A stretch of DNA of 64,000 bases, taken from Hymenoscyphus infarciens. Taxonomy: Eukaryota > Ascomycota > Leotiomycetes > Helotiales > Helotiaceae. Where the stretch lies: positions 62,001 to 126,000 of the forward strand of contig LLCB01000116.1 in NCBI GenBank assembly GCA_001414345.1. The letters run 5' to 3'. The notes beneath the pieces were generated by a model that saw nothing but the letters and a program-made list of their open reading frames with translations, had not been told where the DNA came from and ran no database searches. Of this stretch, positions 10,451 through 20,475 are shown in pieces (position 1 is the first letter of the stretch; every line of letters begins with the position of its first letter). The position numbers were made by a program, and so were the translations under genes.

Positions 10451-11700
10451 TTCAGCGTGCTCCTGATGAGTGCCTCGAGGGTATTGGCGCCGAGTTTGAG
10501 ACACCCTTTGTGAAATTCCAAAATTCCAATTACAACCTGGAGGATACGTTTGGTGCAAAACGCAAGCTAGTATAAGGTTGATAAGGAACAAACTTTGACC
10601 TATCAGTCGACACTGGCTCAACCGAACTTGGGGCAGGAAAACTCAATCCAGAGTACATTCTTGACGGCTGAAAAATCAGAGTCGGAGCTGGTAGCGCCGC
10701 AGCAGCTTCAAAGGACTTTGTAAGTGCTTTGCGACATATATCAGCATGTACATGACTGACTAACGTTATCAGACGACTTGGACACCTTGGAAAGACAAGC
10801 CTCCGAACCAAATCACCATAATTGATTACCCGAAATGTAATCCTTGGACCATCACAGGTCTGACTGAAAACACTAAAAGCGGGGATATTTTGTGGGTGCC
10901 ACAGATTACCGCGCCTATGCCCCTCGGAGCGCTTTACGCCCTTATGAAAGAGAATCTAAAAAATGCAACAACTGACCGAAACATCCTCAACGGACGGACT
11001 TCATTTACAACTGGTCAAAACGTGCAGCTCGTAACCAAGGCATACTTTCAGTCGGCCTCGCTTAAAAACGATCCCAACACCGTCAATGACGATATGCTTG
11101 GATTCTGTACCTTGGTCTCATCCTATGCAAAGACAGCAAGCCGCACGCAAGATCCAGGTGTGAGTCCCAAGCATTGGCTGACGTTCATGCCACGAACGGA
11201 ATTCAACACCATTTTTGCCCAAGTCAGCTCCAAATACCTGTTTGATATATTTAACACGCTTGCATGCTATAAGACAGATTCAAACGAAGCAGTCACGTAA
11301 GTAACCAGTGTTGGTTTTCTTGCCCAACTAACGAGTCGCAGGATTGATACCGGCTACCGTACTGGCACGCCTAGAAGTCCAGTGCTTGGTTCAAAATTCG
11401 CAAGTTTGAAGTACGAGTCTGACGGCACCCCCCCCCTGATCCCAGCATCCCAAAAACCATCAACATAGAGGATTGGATTTAAGGCATCGATATCCGCAAC
11501 CCCAAGCCTGACCTATTGACGGCTTATGACAAAAAAACTTCGATAGCTCCATTGGTGGACTCGATGTAGCGACTGAAAGAGTGTTCAATTCACAGCGCGC
11601 TGTACCTCTGTTTGAGTTCCGAGACTTAGAACCGCTTAAGACCTCATTTTTCGAGACTTTCATGGGCAAAAGAAGGTTCACCCTCCACATTCATTTAGGG

Positions 11701-12005
11701 GGAGTAGAGTCTTGGTTTGGTAAGCCTAAAATCCCCAGCCTGCTTCTTTAATACTTGTTCAGCTGCCAAGTTGCCTACATCAACGCTCTCTCTTCTAGGA
11801 ATACGACCATGCAACTACGTCTGACAGGAAAAATGTTTCAATTCCCTAGTCTTCACTTCCCAACCCATACGCTACAACACATTATACGCCATAGTAAACC
11901 CATAGTAAAGACTGTTTAATGAGAAAAGAAACCAGATAGCCGACAACTCAAACGCCATAAGATACTTGTATAATGAGAAAAGGAACCAAAAAGGCAGAAA
12001 GCTCT
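11701..12005. other. Spacer without recognisable feature
   Basis: Composition is ordinary. A 16-base phrase (AATGAGAAAAGAAACC and a near copy) occurs twice, at about 11919 and 11973. Nothing else was seen. Confidence 0.3.
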
Positions 12006-12158
12006 CTACGAGATCTGCGTCTCACATTTACAGTTTCCACTCTCGCAGAATGTGAAGACCTTCGCCAAGGGGTCCGCAGGAGGAGGACAGAAGTCTTTAG
12101 GACAGTCTGAAGCTTGACCACAGGGAGTCCCAGTACTCGTAGGTGGTTTCGTTGTGGA
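12006..12158 (-). pseudogene. C-terminal piece of a cysteine-rich secreted-type protein
   Basis: The minus-strand frame encodes about 50 residues ending QIS, with a Thr/Pro-rich linker followed by a compact six-cysteine tail. Cysteine spacing within the piece is C-x5-C-x4-C-x13-C-x4-C-x1-C. Reading upstream in the same frame, the linker is interrupted by TAA (12159-12161) and TAG codons near 12174-12179 and at 12213. Each could derive from CAA or CAG by a C-to-T change, as RIP would cause. The frame further upstream is open (to 12593), but its start and signal peptide are unclear. Modular Cys-rich tails after Thr/Pro linkers are frequent in fungal secreted proteins. Function unknown. Confidence 0.5.
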
Positions 12159-12717
12159 TTACTTGTTGGTGGTCTACTATTCGTTGTTGGGGAAGGGGGT
12201 TTGGTTGTCGGGCTAGGGACGCAGTTCTTTGCACGTTTTATTTTCCTTGCGGGTGGAGTGGCGAACTGTTTGTGCAGATCCTGGATTGATGAGTCTACCT
12301 TTTTGCTTGAGCACGGTCTTGTGGTTCAGAAAAAAACATTTAACTAGGGGGGAGGGGCGTATGCAAACCCTCAGTTTCCGACCTCGGAAAACTTGCCTGG
12401 GCACTTGTCTGGCAAGTGGCACGAGTGGGAAGGAAAGCAAAGCAAAACTAGATCGTAAAGACCAAAAAAGAATGCAAGAAACAACCTCCGTTCTATCTTT
12501 ATCTTCAAAGCGATTAAGCAAAGATGCGAGTAACAAATATACGTTGACATTCAAATAAGGCTGAAATTCGCTAGCTGGAGTAAGAGACTCCAATTGGTCT
12601 TTGCTCTGCGTAGACCTGCCTCCTTCAATTTGATTGTACGAAACTACCTAGGACAATGGAAAGTATTGCTCGAGCGCATTCAGGAGAGCTAAGAACTCGA
12701 CTTTCTCATTCTTCTAA
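12159..12717. other. Region upstream of the Cys-rich tail, no clean gene
   Basis: Frames are open on both strands (minus 12213-12593, plus 12229-12558), but neither has a convincing start or domain. The minus frame is in register with the Cys-rich tail and may contain an upstream exon of it. Confidence 0.3.
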
Positions 12718-12852
12718 CCTTCTCGAACAACACTTTTGGATTATTTGAATGACCCGAAGATCAAGAAGAAGATTGGGGCGAAGAGTAATTATGTTCAGTG
12801 CTCGGATGAGGCGAGGGAGCTTATTCTGAACCATTTCGCGAAATCAAAGTAG
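12718..12852 (+). pseudogene. Serine carboxypeptidase-like C-terminal fragment
   Basis: A 44-residue open stretch beginning just after a stop reads LDYLNDPKIKKKIGAKSNYV followed by a Cys and a helix ending in AKSK. The pattern of YLN-x-P-x(2)-[QK]KxIGA followed by an N-Y-x(2)-C segment matches the region of fungal serine carboxypeptidases after the catalytic Asp. Nothing upstream within several hundred bases continues the protein, so this is a relic exon. Family assignment is tentative. Confidence 0.4.
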
Positions 12853-12993
12853 GTGTACGCAGAGTAAAAATCGTCGCTCTTGCGTATGGATAAAACAAAA
12901 TGAAAATGGTGCCAAGACACACAAAAGTCATCATAGATCAAGATGGCATTCAAAAAAGCTCTCAAATTCGAGCTCTCTACATCGAAAACATCA

Positions 12994-13736
12994 TCACCTA
13001 GATTTCTTACCATTGGCATTACTAGAAGAAGCCATTCTCTTCGCCTCCCACTTCTCCCACCCCGACTGACACAAATCCTCCTCCACAACCAAATCTCTCA
13101 TCCGGAATAACCTCACAATAGGTTGCTCCAAAGCCCAGGACAGCAACCCAATCTGCCTCACCACAGCCGTGACCAAGAACCACAGAACCGCACTCACCAC
13201 CCCCGCCGCAATCCCCACAAAGACCTGTTTCTGCGTATGATAGTTCAAATACGTCCTACTCCACGCCACCAAACCAGCATTCGCCAACGCCAACCCAGAC
13301 AATAGAACTCTACCCACCATACTCAATGGCGTATGCGAAGTTGTGGGTTTCTTAGGTACGTGTCGGAAGAGAAGGAATAGCGTCAAGCTTATGGAGAAGA
13401 AAGACACAAATTGGGCATGTGAAGAGGGCATTCCGTAGCCTTTCCCGTGCATTTGCTTCGGCCTTTCTTCTTTCAATAATCGCTTTAGGGCAAAGTTTAG
13501 GGCTTCACAGGCCATTTGTCCGCCGAACATGAGGAGGATTTCGATTTCGCGTGTCGACCATATTAGAGTCGCGTAGACTACGCAGAGGCCTTGGGGGACG
13601 AGGGCGAGCCAGGCGCAGAAGTAGGATATTGGGTCATTGGGATCCTGAGACGTTAGGAGGGATCTTGGGATGGGAGGGTTAGACATACATAATGAACGTG
13701 GGTCAAGGAAAGAGATGCTAATGGAGTGTCGGCCAT
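12994..13736 (-). CDS. CAX4: Dolichyl-diphosphatase, PAP2 family (CAX4/CWH8-like)
   Basis: Hydrolyses dolichyl pyrophosphate in the ER so that the lipid carrier can be reused for N-glycosylation (family knowledge). Exon 1 (13736-13689) encodes MADTPLASLSLTHVHY. A 44-base intron (13688-13645, GTATGT..TCTCAG) joins it to DPNDPISYF in exon 2 (13644-12994), for a protein of 232 residues. The unspliced frame from 13767 would give a poor N terminus, which decides the start. All three PAP2 motifs are present: KRLLKEERP (KX6RP), GMPSSHAQF (PSGH type, with Ser for Gly) and SRTYLNYHTQKQV (SRX5HX3D type, with Gln for Asp, as seen in dolichyl-diphosphatases). About four hydrophobic segments span the membrane. 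The gene is divergently transcribed from the RBR ligase gene. Confidence 0.92.
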
Positions 13737-14236
13737 GGTCGTGTGCCGTGGAAAAGTCTAGATTCAACTTGGAGGTTGGAGGTGTGACAATTAAATCCTT
13801 CTGGAACTCTTCTGTGAAAAGAATCCCCGTTGGAGAACAATTGCGCCTGGCATATAAAACGAAGTATAGACAAAGAACATTAGAATGTTGATGTTACTGA
13901 AGTCAGAAGTCAGGACGTTGTTTAGATGGCCTATGGTGCTTGTGAATTCGGTGAACCTCCGCTCGCCGTCGAGTCATCTGCCGAAGTTGGCCCAGACACG
14001 ACTTAGCCCTCACAAATATTGTCGTTATTAGCACCACCATATCTCCCTCACTCCCTCCCGTCACCATCCAGAACATTCGCATGCGATTTCTTCGCCACCT
14101 CTCTAGTCACAATACATTCTACAACCCGCACCCAATTTTGCCGTTTATAAACGCGCATCCTGCTCCCTACCTATGACCCCTCTCGTCTCAAAAGCACAAG
14201 TCGTTCCCTTGATCGACCGGTGACCTACCGCCTACC
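13737..14236. promoter_or_regulatory. Divergent promoter region between the CAX4-like and ITT1-like genes
   Basis: A 500-base spacer separates two head-to-head start codons. The sequence before 14237 is C/T-rich, typical of fungal 5' leaders, and CCTACC precedes the ATG at 14237. No specific operator was identified. Confidence 0.5.
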
Positions 14237-16156
14237 ATGGAGGACGAACGTACCACAGAACTCGAATGTCTCACCGCAATATTCCCAGAGATAGTTTTGG
14301 ATCCCGATAACCCTTTTTCTGCTTCCATCGAGCTCCAAGTCAACCCTCGAAATCCTGTCAAGGTCGTCTTCCCCGCCGCCTCTGGTGTTCTACCTACCCC
14401 GCCACAATCCGACACCTCGAGCCAAATCAGCGCTGAAACTGCAGCAGCAACCACGAATGAACATCTCGAATCGCATAATCTTTCCTATCTCCCGTCCCTG
14501 CAACTACACATCACCCTGCCGGAGGGATACCCAGAAGAGAAGCCGCCAATTTTCAAGCTGGAAACATCGCCATCATGGCTCTCACGAACCTACCTAGACG
14601 AACTACAAGCGAATGGAGATACGATGTGGGAGGAAGCCGGTCGAAGCGTAGTGGCATATGGATATATTGACTCTCTACAACAAGCTGCTGAAGATGCGTT
14701 TGGTTTTGCAGAAGAGGGCAAGATTCTTGAGATCCCACAAGATTTCAAGATTTCCTTGATAGATTCGGATATTCGGGCTACACAAGCTGCATTCGCAAAG
14801 GAGACTTTCGATTGTGGGGTTTGTTTGGATCCGAAGAAGGGACTCGTTTGTCATCGGATGATTGATTGTGGGCATGTGTTTTGCGTTCAATGTCTCCAGG
14901 ATTGTTACAAGAATGCTATCAAGGAGGGGAATTTGACATTCGTCCGTTGTCTTGATCCTACTTGCGCAAAGGAGCGTGAGAAGCTACAAGCTGGTAAATC
15001 GAAGAAGCGCAAAGTAAAGACGCAACTCAGTCCAAGTGAACTTCTCCAGATTCCACTCGATCCTGAAATGGTTACACGTTACGTTCGGTTGAGACACAAG
15101 GCCAGTCTGGAGTCAGACAAGAACACTATTTATTGTCCGAGAAACTGGTGCCAAGGAGCTGCCAGATCCAGTAAACATCGGAAGCCAGTTGCATTCGACG
15201 ATGTTAGTTCGGACGAGGAATCAGAGGCTGAAGAAGTTCAGGATGATGGCAAGAAAGTCAAGTACACTGCCGGAAAGGACCTACTTGCTGTTTGTGAGGA
15301 TTGCTCTTTTGCTTTTTGCAGCAGATGTTTTCAAGGATGGCATGGAGAATTCACTTTATGTATTCCGAAAACCAGCACTGGTGAACTCACCGAGGAGGAT
15401 AAAGCTTCTGTTGAATACGTCAAACTTCACACCACGCCTTGCCCAACTTGCGCCACTCCAGCTCAGAAGACTCATGGTTGCAATCATATGATTTGCTTCA
15501 CTTGTCGCTCTCATTTTTGCTACCTCTGTTCTGCTTGGCTATCTCCTTCCAATCCCTACGCCCACTATAACACCGAGAATACCAGCTGTTACATGCGACT
15601 GTGGGAACTTGAAGGAGGAGATGGAGATGATGTTGGAATTGGTTACGAAGGCGGAATAGTGCGACCTGAGGATGCCCCCGATCCAGTGGAAGAACCAGCA
15701 CCAGAAGTAATCCAGCAAGAACCCGAAATCGAAGAACCAGAGGTCCAAAACGCTCCAGAGATCGCCGTCATCGACCCGGTTCCCCATGAGCCATTACAAA
15801 GAGAAGGTCCCCTGGTTCTTCGAATTAATCAACTTCCACCTCAGCCCATTCCCGCTCCCGCCGTCCCAGATCCACCACGTGGAAATAGAAGACATCGCGG
15901 ACAAGGCGCCCAACGTCAGCCCCCTGCTCGCATTGCTCGAGGACAAGCTGGACGTCGTGGTGGAGGACAGGGAATTAGAAGAGAACGAGGTTTTGATGGC
16001 GATGCGGGTCCGCTTCCACCTCGGGGTCTGGCAGCAGCTCAACAGGCTTGGATTCAGATGTTTGTTCAGATGGCTTTGAATGATGAAGAGGATCAGCTCG
16101 ATAGTGATGATGATGAGGATAATAACGATGGTGCGTGGGAGATTCCCGTTCGGTAG
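14237..16156 (+). CDS. ITT1: RWD- and RING-between-RING E3 ubiquitin ligase (ITT1/RNF14-like)
   Basis: A single-exon 639-residue protein. Residues 1 to about 150 form an RWD domain (start MEDERTTELECLTAIFPEIV). RING1 begins at CGVC (193-196) and continues through CGHVFCVQCL. The IBR region includes CEDC..FCSRC (353-364). RING2 reads CPTC (402-405) then HGCNHMIC, with the likely catalytic cysteine at 415, then CRSHFCYLC. A Pro/Glu-rich linker and an Arg/Gly-rich segment follow, and the tail is acidic. The RWD-RBR order is that of yeast Itt1, which modulates translation termination, and of mammalian RNF14, which acts on stalled translation factors. RBR ligases transfer ubiquitin through a thioester. 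The length is slightly above yeast Itt1 because of the tail. Confidence 0.93.
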   Translation: MEDERTTELECLTAIFPEIVLDPDNPFSASIELQVNPRNPVKVVFPAASGVLPTPPQSDTSSQISAETAAATTNEHLESHNLSYLPSLQLHITLPEGYPEEKPPIFKLETSPSWLSRTYLDELQANGDTMWEEAGRSVVAYGYIDSLQQAAEDAFGFAEEGKILEIPQDFKISLIDSDIRATQAAFAKETFDCGVCLDPKKGLVCHRMIDCGHVFCVQCLQDCYKNAIKEGNLTFVRCLDPTCAKEREKLQAGKSKKRKVKTQLSPSELLQIPLDPEMVTRYVRLRHKASLESDKNTIYCPRNWCQGAARSSKHRKPVAFDDVSSDEESEAEEVQDDGKKVKYTAGKDLLAVCEDCSFAFCSRCFQGWHGEFTLCIPKTSTGELTEEDKASVEYVKLHTTPCPTCATPAQKTHGCNHMICFTCRSHFCYLCSAWLSPSNPYAHYNTENTSCYMRLWELEGGDGDDVGIGYEGGIVRPEDAPDPVEEPAPEVIQQEPEIEEPEVQNAPEIAVIDPVPHEPLQREGPLVLRINQLPPQPIPAPAVPDPPRGNRRHRGQGAQRQPPARIARGQAGRRGGGQGIRRERGFDGDAGPLPPRGLAAAQQAWIQMFVQMALNDEEDQLDSDDDEDNNDGAWEIPVR

Positions 16157-17110
16157 TGGATGAGATGAGAAGGGTGGAGGAAGGGAGAGGAAAGGGAAAA
16201 TACATAATTTGATTGATTACGATGAATGACATATAGATGATTTATGGGCGCGGGCATAGCGAATGGCGTTTTTTCCCTTGCTGGGGAATGCATGGGATAG
16301 GATGTGACAGACGAAGTCATTGCAGAGTGCGCCTACTATTACTAGATAGATTACGCTTTTAAGAGTAGACTCGAGAGAACGAGTCGAGTAAAAATGATAA
16401 AAAAACACTCTGCCATCTTGTGTAAACTGACTTCTTAGTTCCAGAGTGTTTATACTTTGAAATATAATGTTTCAGTAAGATAACTGGTTTTTCGCCAAGA
16501 CTTCTTAACCTCGACCAGAGAAATGTTTCGTAAAAACAAGTGCCACAACCATATACATACTTTGAGTTAAGCACAGTAAGAATTTTCTATATCATGCCAA
16601 TAAGGTCAATATCTACCTCCCACTTACTATTATTTCCAGTAGAATTTAAGATAATACTCTAGCTCTAATTCTTCTCTATATAGATACGAATTCAACGACC
16701 GCTCTCATTTGTTCTATATCAAAAAAATCATCCTCACATCATCTCGATAGAAACGAATACTTTGTATCGGAGTAAGGTGACGGAAAGAGGTCTGTGGCTA
16801 TAGCTGGGCAGAATCATGGCGGGGACACGGTGGGCGGGCGGAAATGAGGCGTACATTCTCTTTTCAAAGTTTTCCCCCGAGAGAGAACCTTGGGAAGTGC
16901 TGCTGGGTCTATCATTGGGTATTGATAAGGTGGTTAAGCTTTGCATGACTGGCTGGTAGTCTTGTTCGCGGCATCGCTTGGTTGGACAACAGCTCAGCCT
17001 GATCGCGACCTCTCTCCTCATTCCAATTTTCCCTCTGCTTCTTTCTTTCTTGTTTATACCCCGCATTGCATTTTATTCTTCCGGGCGTCGTTCTTGGTTC
17101 TATTTGCGCC
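16157..17110. other. Intergenic region, ITT1-like to tandem-kinase gene
   Basis: Moderately AT-rich around 16300-16730. A short palindrome-like segment (ACTCGAGAGAACGAGTCGAGT) lies near 16369 and could form a hairpin. The last ~100 bases before 17111 are C/T-rich, a typical fungal leader. No gene recognised. Confidence 0.4.
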
Positions 17111-20011
17111 ATGGAGGACCTCAAAACCCGCATTAAAAAGCTCTATTGTCGGAACCACCCTGGTCAAGAACGGTTCATCCCGCACGATTCGCTATACAAC
17201 CTCCTGACGAAGGATGTTATTCGAGATGCTTTCATCCAAGAAAACATGGAGGTGGAACACCTTGACGAACTGTCACATGAAGTCGCATCACGAGCGCGGA
17301 AGATATTCTCGATACTGTTGTTCATCAACGAAGTTCCCCTGATGCGTTCTTTTTTTAAAGCAGACCAGCTCCAATCTGGTGACCTGGATTCCAAGCTTCC
17401 ATTCGAGCTCGACCACTTGAACAAATTCCTGCCGGAGCAGGCATCGGAAGATTTCTTCGACAATCAATGGGAGTTTGCTGTTCCAGTTTTTTCAGGAAAG
17501 GTCATTACACGGGCGCTCCATCCTAAGACTCGTCTCCCCTTTCTGAATCAGGCCAAGAAGGGCAATGGTGCTTTTGGAATGGTATTTGGCGTTAAAGTGC
17601 AACCTGAGCATTGGAAATTGGAACAAGTCCCGTCCACAATGGTAACTTATACCTGCTGTGGAAATGGGCGGAGCTGATACCACTGTTAGATAGTCCGAAA
17701 GCAGATCTCGATGGACAGCGATCCTGAGATTGAGCATGAGAACCTCGCTCTACTGAAGAATGCCAGTCACCCCAACATTGTCGAGATGCTTGGTTCTTAT
17801 ACCATTGAGAGCGCAGAGGGAAAGTATCAAAATCTCCTGTTCCGGAACATCACCGGCGGCGACCTTCAGGAACTTTTGGGAGGCACCCACAAGCACGAGT
17901 TCAATCATCCACACGATTTTATAAACGCCTTGGTTGGGCTCGCCTCAGCTGTTGCCCAGGTGCACCGGTTGACTCCCAAAAACTCGAGATTCATCAAGAA
18001 TGGTTTTCATCACGACCTCAAGCCAGCAAACATTCTTGTGGATGGTAAAAATTTCATCTTGTCGGACTTTGGGTTAGCAAGGTTCAAACCCGTCGACGAA
18101 ACAACCGAAACGACTCATAGACAAGTGGGAAACTACTACCTGGCGCCAGAATGCATCGATTTTCTAGACACCTCGAATCCGTGTTTTGTGCATCGGTCAA
18201 GCGATATGTGGTCTTTTGGCTGCATTGTTGCAGAGTTGGTGACGTTTATGATTGATGGGCAAGAGGGTGTACGGAACTTTAAGGCTGGTAGAAAATATCG
18301 AATTGGCAGACATGTCCGATTTGACTTTCACTCTGGCGGAGAAAAGCGAAATGAAGGTGTTGAGAAATGGTTTGGGGAAATTCATCATCAGGCGATACAG
18401 TCAAGCCTAGATGTTGACTCAACGAGTCTGTCGGACGTCGTATCATTGATTTGGGATATCCTCAACCATGACGCCCCAGCTCGACCGAAAGCGCCAGCTG
18501 TGGAAGCTAGGCTGTGCTGCATTGCTCTTGATTCCATGGTGCGAGAGAATACACAGTCATTCAAAGATCTTCTCGCAAGCGAAAAATACCACAACTCCGT
18601 CGAGGCATTTATTGAAGCAGCTCGGTTTGAAAGCATTTGGATGGCTGTTAGGTTGAAAGACAAAACTACGGCCTTTAATGCAAGCAGAGAACTGACTGAA
18701 GAGCCAGAAACGCAATCCATAGTGGCGAATTTTGGTACTTTCGTGCGTCTTCTTGAACAATTCAAAGCGACCTTGGACGTTCTTCGACCTTTTGAAGAAA
18801 AGCCAGCAAGCCCCCCATTTTTGGAAGTCAAACAATTGACGACACAAATGTGGACTTTAGTGCCTTCGGCATTGCAAGGAATAGCAGATGCACTTCTGAG
18901 ACTTTCTCTCCTACAGAAAGACGATCTCTCATCTCTAGAGGGCATTGAGAACGCGCTGAATGGGGAACCCTTGAATGATAGGATTTTAGCGCTCGTTTCA
19001 ATGAGAAAGCTAGACATCATGCTGAGAGACAATTTCTCTTCTCCGCGATTGATACTTGACCCAAAGCCCCAATTGGACGCGCCACACACCAAAAACAAGG
19101 ATGAGAAAAGAACCGGACAGCTGCTACGTCCTCTCGAACCTGTCAAGCGTGTCTTTATCGAGTCGAAGAGCTATCGAAGCTGGCAGGACCGTGAGTCTGA
19201 CGTGCAAGAACGGGTTGCTACCTTTGTCAGGACATTCAGCTCCACTTCGCTACCCGATACTCTTCGAACGCTCCGCTGCATTGGGTACTATCACGAACCA
19301 GCCGAAACTTCCTTATGTATAGTCTACGATTTTCCGCGTGGCATTCGACAAGACGTGGCACCCACCACGCTCTGGCAGATTTTTGCTGATGACAGAGCTG
19401 CACGGAGTGGCAAAGAAAGGCCTAAAGAAAGACCCTCTCTTGGAAGCAGATTCAGCCTTGCGCATCAACTGGCAGGGTCAGTGTATGACTTGCATAGCCT
19501 TCACTGGCTGCACAAGAGCATCTCATCATTTAACATCGTCCTCTTCACAAGTCCGGCACCCTCAGTTATTGAAATGAACGAGTCCGTCGAGCAGCCCTAT
19601 CTGATGGGCTTTGAGCACAGTCGGCCTGACGAGGAAATGGCCTTCAGCTCGAAGCTTTCGAAAGAGCGGCAGGAATATCAGCATCCGGATTTCATCAATG
19701 GGTCACGATACCGATCTCAGTTCGACTATTACAGCCTTGGAGTTGTTCTATTGGAGATAGCGATGTGGAAGTCTGTTGGTGAGATCACGAAAACTCCTTC
19801 CTGGAATCTGCCTTGGGAAGAGTTTCGGCAGAAGCTTCTGAGAAATGTGGTACCGCAATTGGAATTTTATGTTGGGCCTCGCTACCGGGACATAGTAAGT
19901 GACTGTCTTTCAATGGGCCTCGAGAACGCTCAAGGAGATGTCATACCAGTCATTCTGTCGCAAGACTTTCAAACAAGGGTTGTTGCGAGGTTGGGGGTGC
20001 TGAATGTGTGA
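17111..20011 (+). CDS. Tandem kinase-pseudokinase protein, 950 residues
   Basis: Two exons: 17111-17641 and 17690-20011, joined by a 48-base intron (GTAACT..CTGTTAG). Splicing restores the ATP-lysine strand STM-IVRKQIS. Residues 1-145 form a helical N-terminal region without a recognised domain. Kinase 1 has GNGAFG (151-156), Lys181, HHDLKPAN (284-291), DFG (303-305), an APE (329-331) and DMWSFGCIVAEL, so it looks active. A helical linker follows (about 345-600). The C-terminal third resembles a second kinase lobe pair in which the catalytic loop reads HKSISSFN (about 785-792) and the DFG position reads MGFEHS, so it should be catalytically dead. The DYYSLGVVLLEI helix is preserved. Similar fungal kinases with degenerate second domains accompany HeLo/STAND-type signalling proteins, but no HeLo domain was seen here. 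The next gene also encodes a kinase in the same orientation. Confidence 0.85.
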
Positions 20012-20475
20012 GGGTGTCCTGCAAAGGAAAGGGTAGCAAGGGGTAAATACAACGTATCCGAATACTTGCAGCGAATTAGAACCACTCGAGCCCGGTGAAC
20101 GGCCTGGCAACCCCCGGACGTATTTTGGCCCCGGTTTTCCTACTGTAGTACAAACATTCGGCCTGGTACAATTGTACTTTGCCCCGCTTTTGCATTAGGT
20201 CAAGAGAAGATAGGGAAGATGGGAACAAGACTGGGCAGATTCCCAAATTATGAGGCTGCACACTTTTAATTCTTATACCAATAAACCTCGTACACGTGGG
20301 GAGTCTATCAACGCCCGATGTGAGAGCTCTACACCCATGAACGGCCAGTACGATGAATGGTACATTCCAGCCGTCAGGCTGAGCCAAAAGAAATTTATCT
20401 TGTTCTCGATTTTTAGGGCGTCGACAGCTTCAAAATTCTTCTAGACCCGAGTACTGAAAGTTTGCGTCCATCACC
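20012..20475. other. Intergenic region between the two kinase genes
   Basis: A 464-base spacer of ordinary composition. Both neighbours are on the plus strand. A near-palindromic GGCCCCGGTT/CCCCGG cluster lies at about 20090-20140. No gene or defined motif seen. Confidence 0.35.

Larger units (their letters stand above)
9020..11700 (+). pseudogene. Secreted-protein pseudogene split by a hAT-type insertion
   Basis: The 5' part (9020-9082) encodes 21 residues with a signal peptide (MIYFLVLPVLLLAVNAAVIQ). Skipping the inserted element, the frame resumes exactly at 10459 and runs on (APDECLEGIGAEFETPFVKF). Downstream exons are joined by two good introns, 10720-10772 (GTAAGT..TTATCAG) and 11297-11341 (GTAAGT..GCAG). 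The middle exon reads TTWTPWKDKPPNQ and continues to MPRTEFNTIFAQVSSKYLFD. The gene is broken beyond the insertion: in-frame stops occur near 10574-10582 and at a TGA (GGC TGA AAA) near 10669, a nine-C run at 11428-11436 shifts the frame, and a seven-A run at 11531-11537 shifts it again before NFDSSIGGLDVATERVF. I do not recognise the family. It is a predicted secreted protein of about 350 residues. Confidence 0.75.

Noticed and set aside
13645..13767. Start of the dolichyl-diphosphatase at 13767 without an intron
   Set aside because: Splicing 13688-13645 from the ATG at 13736 gives a family-like N terminus with consensus GTATGT and CAG sites.
14188..16408. Numerous minus-strand frames opposite the RBR ligase gene
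   Set aside because: Shadows of a well-supported coding frame, with no starts, domains or splice support.
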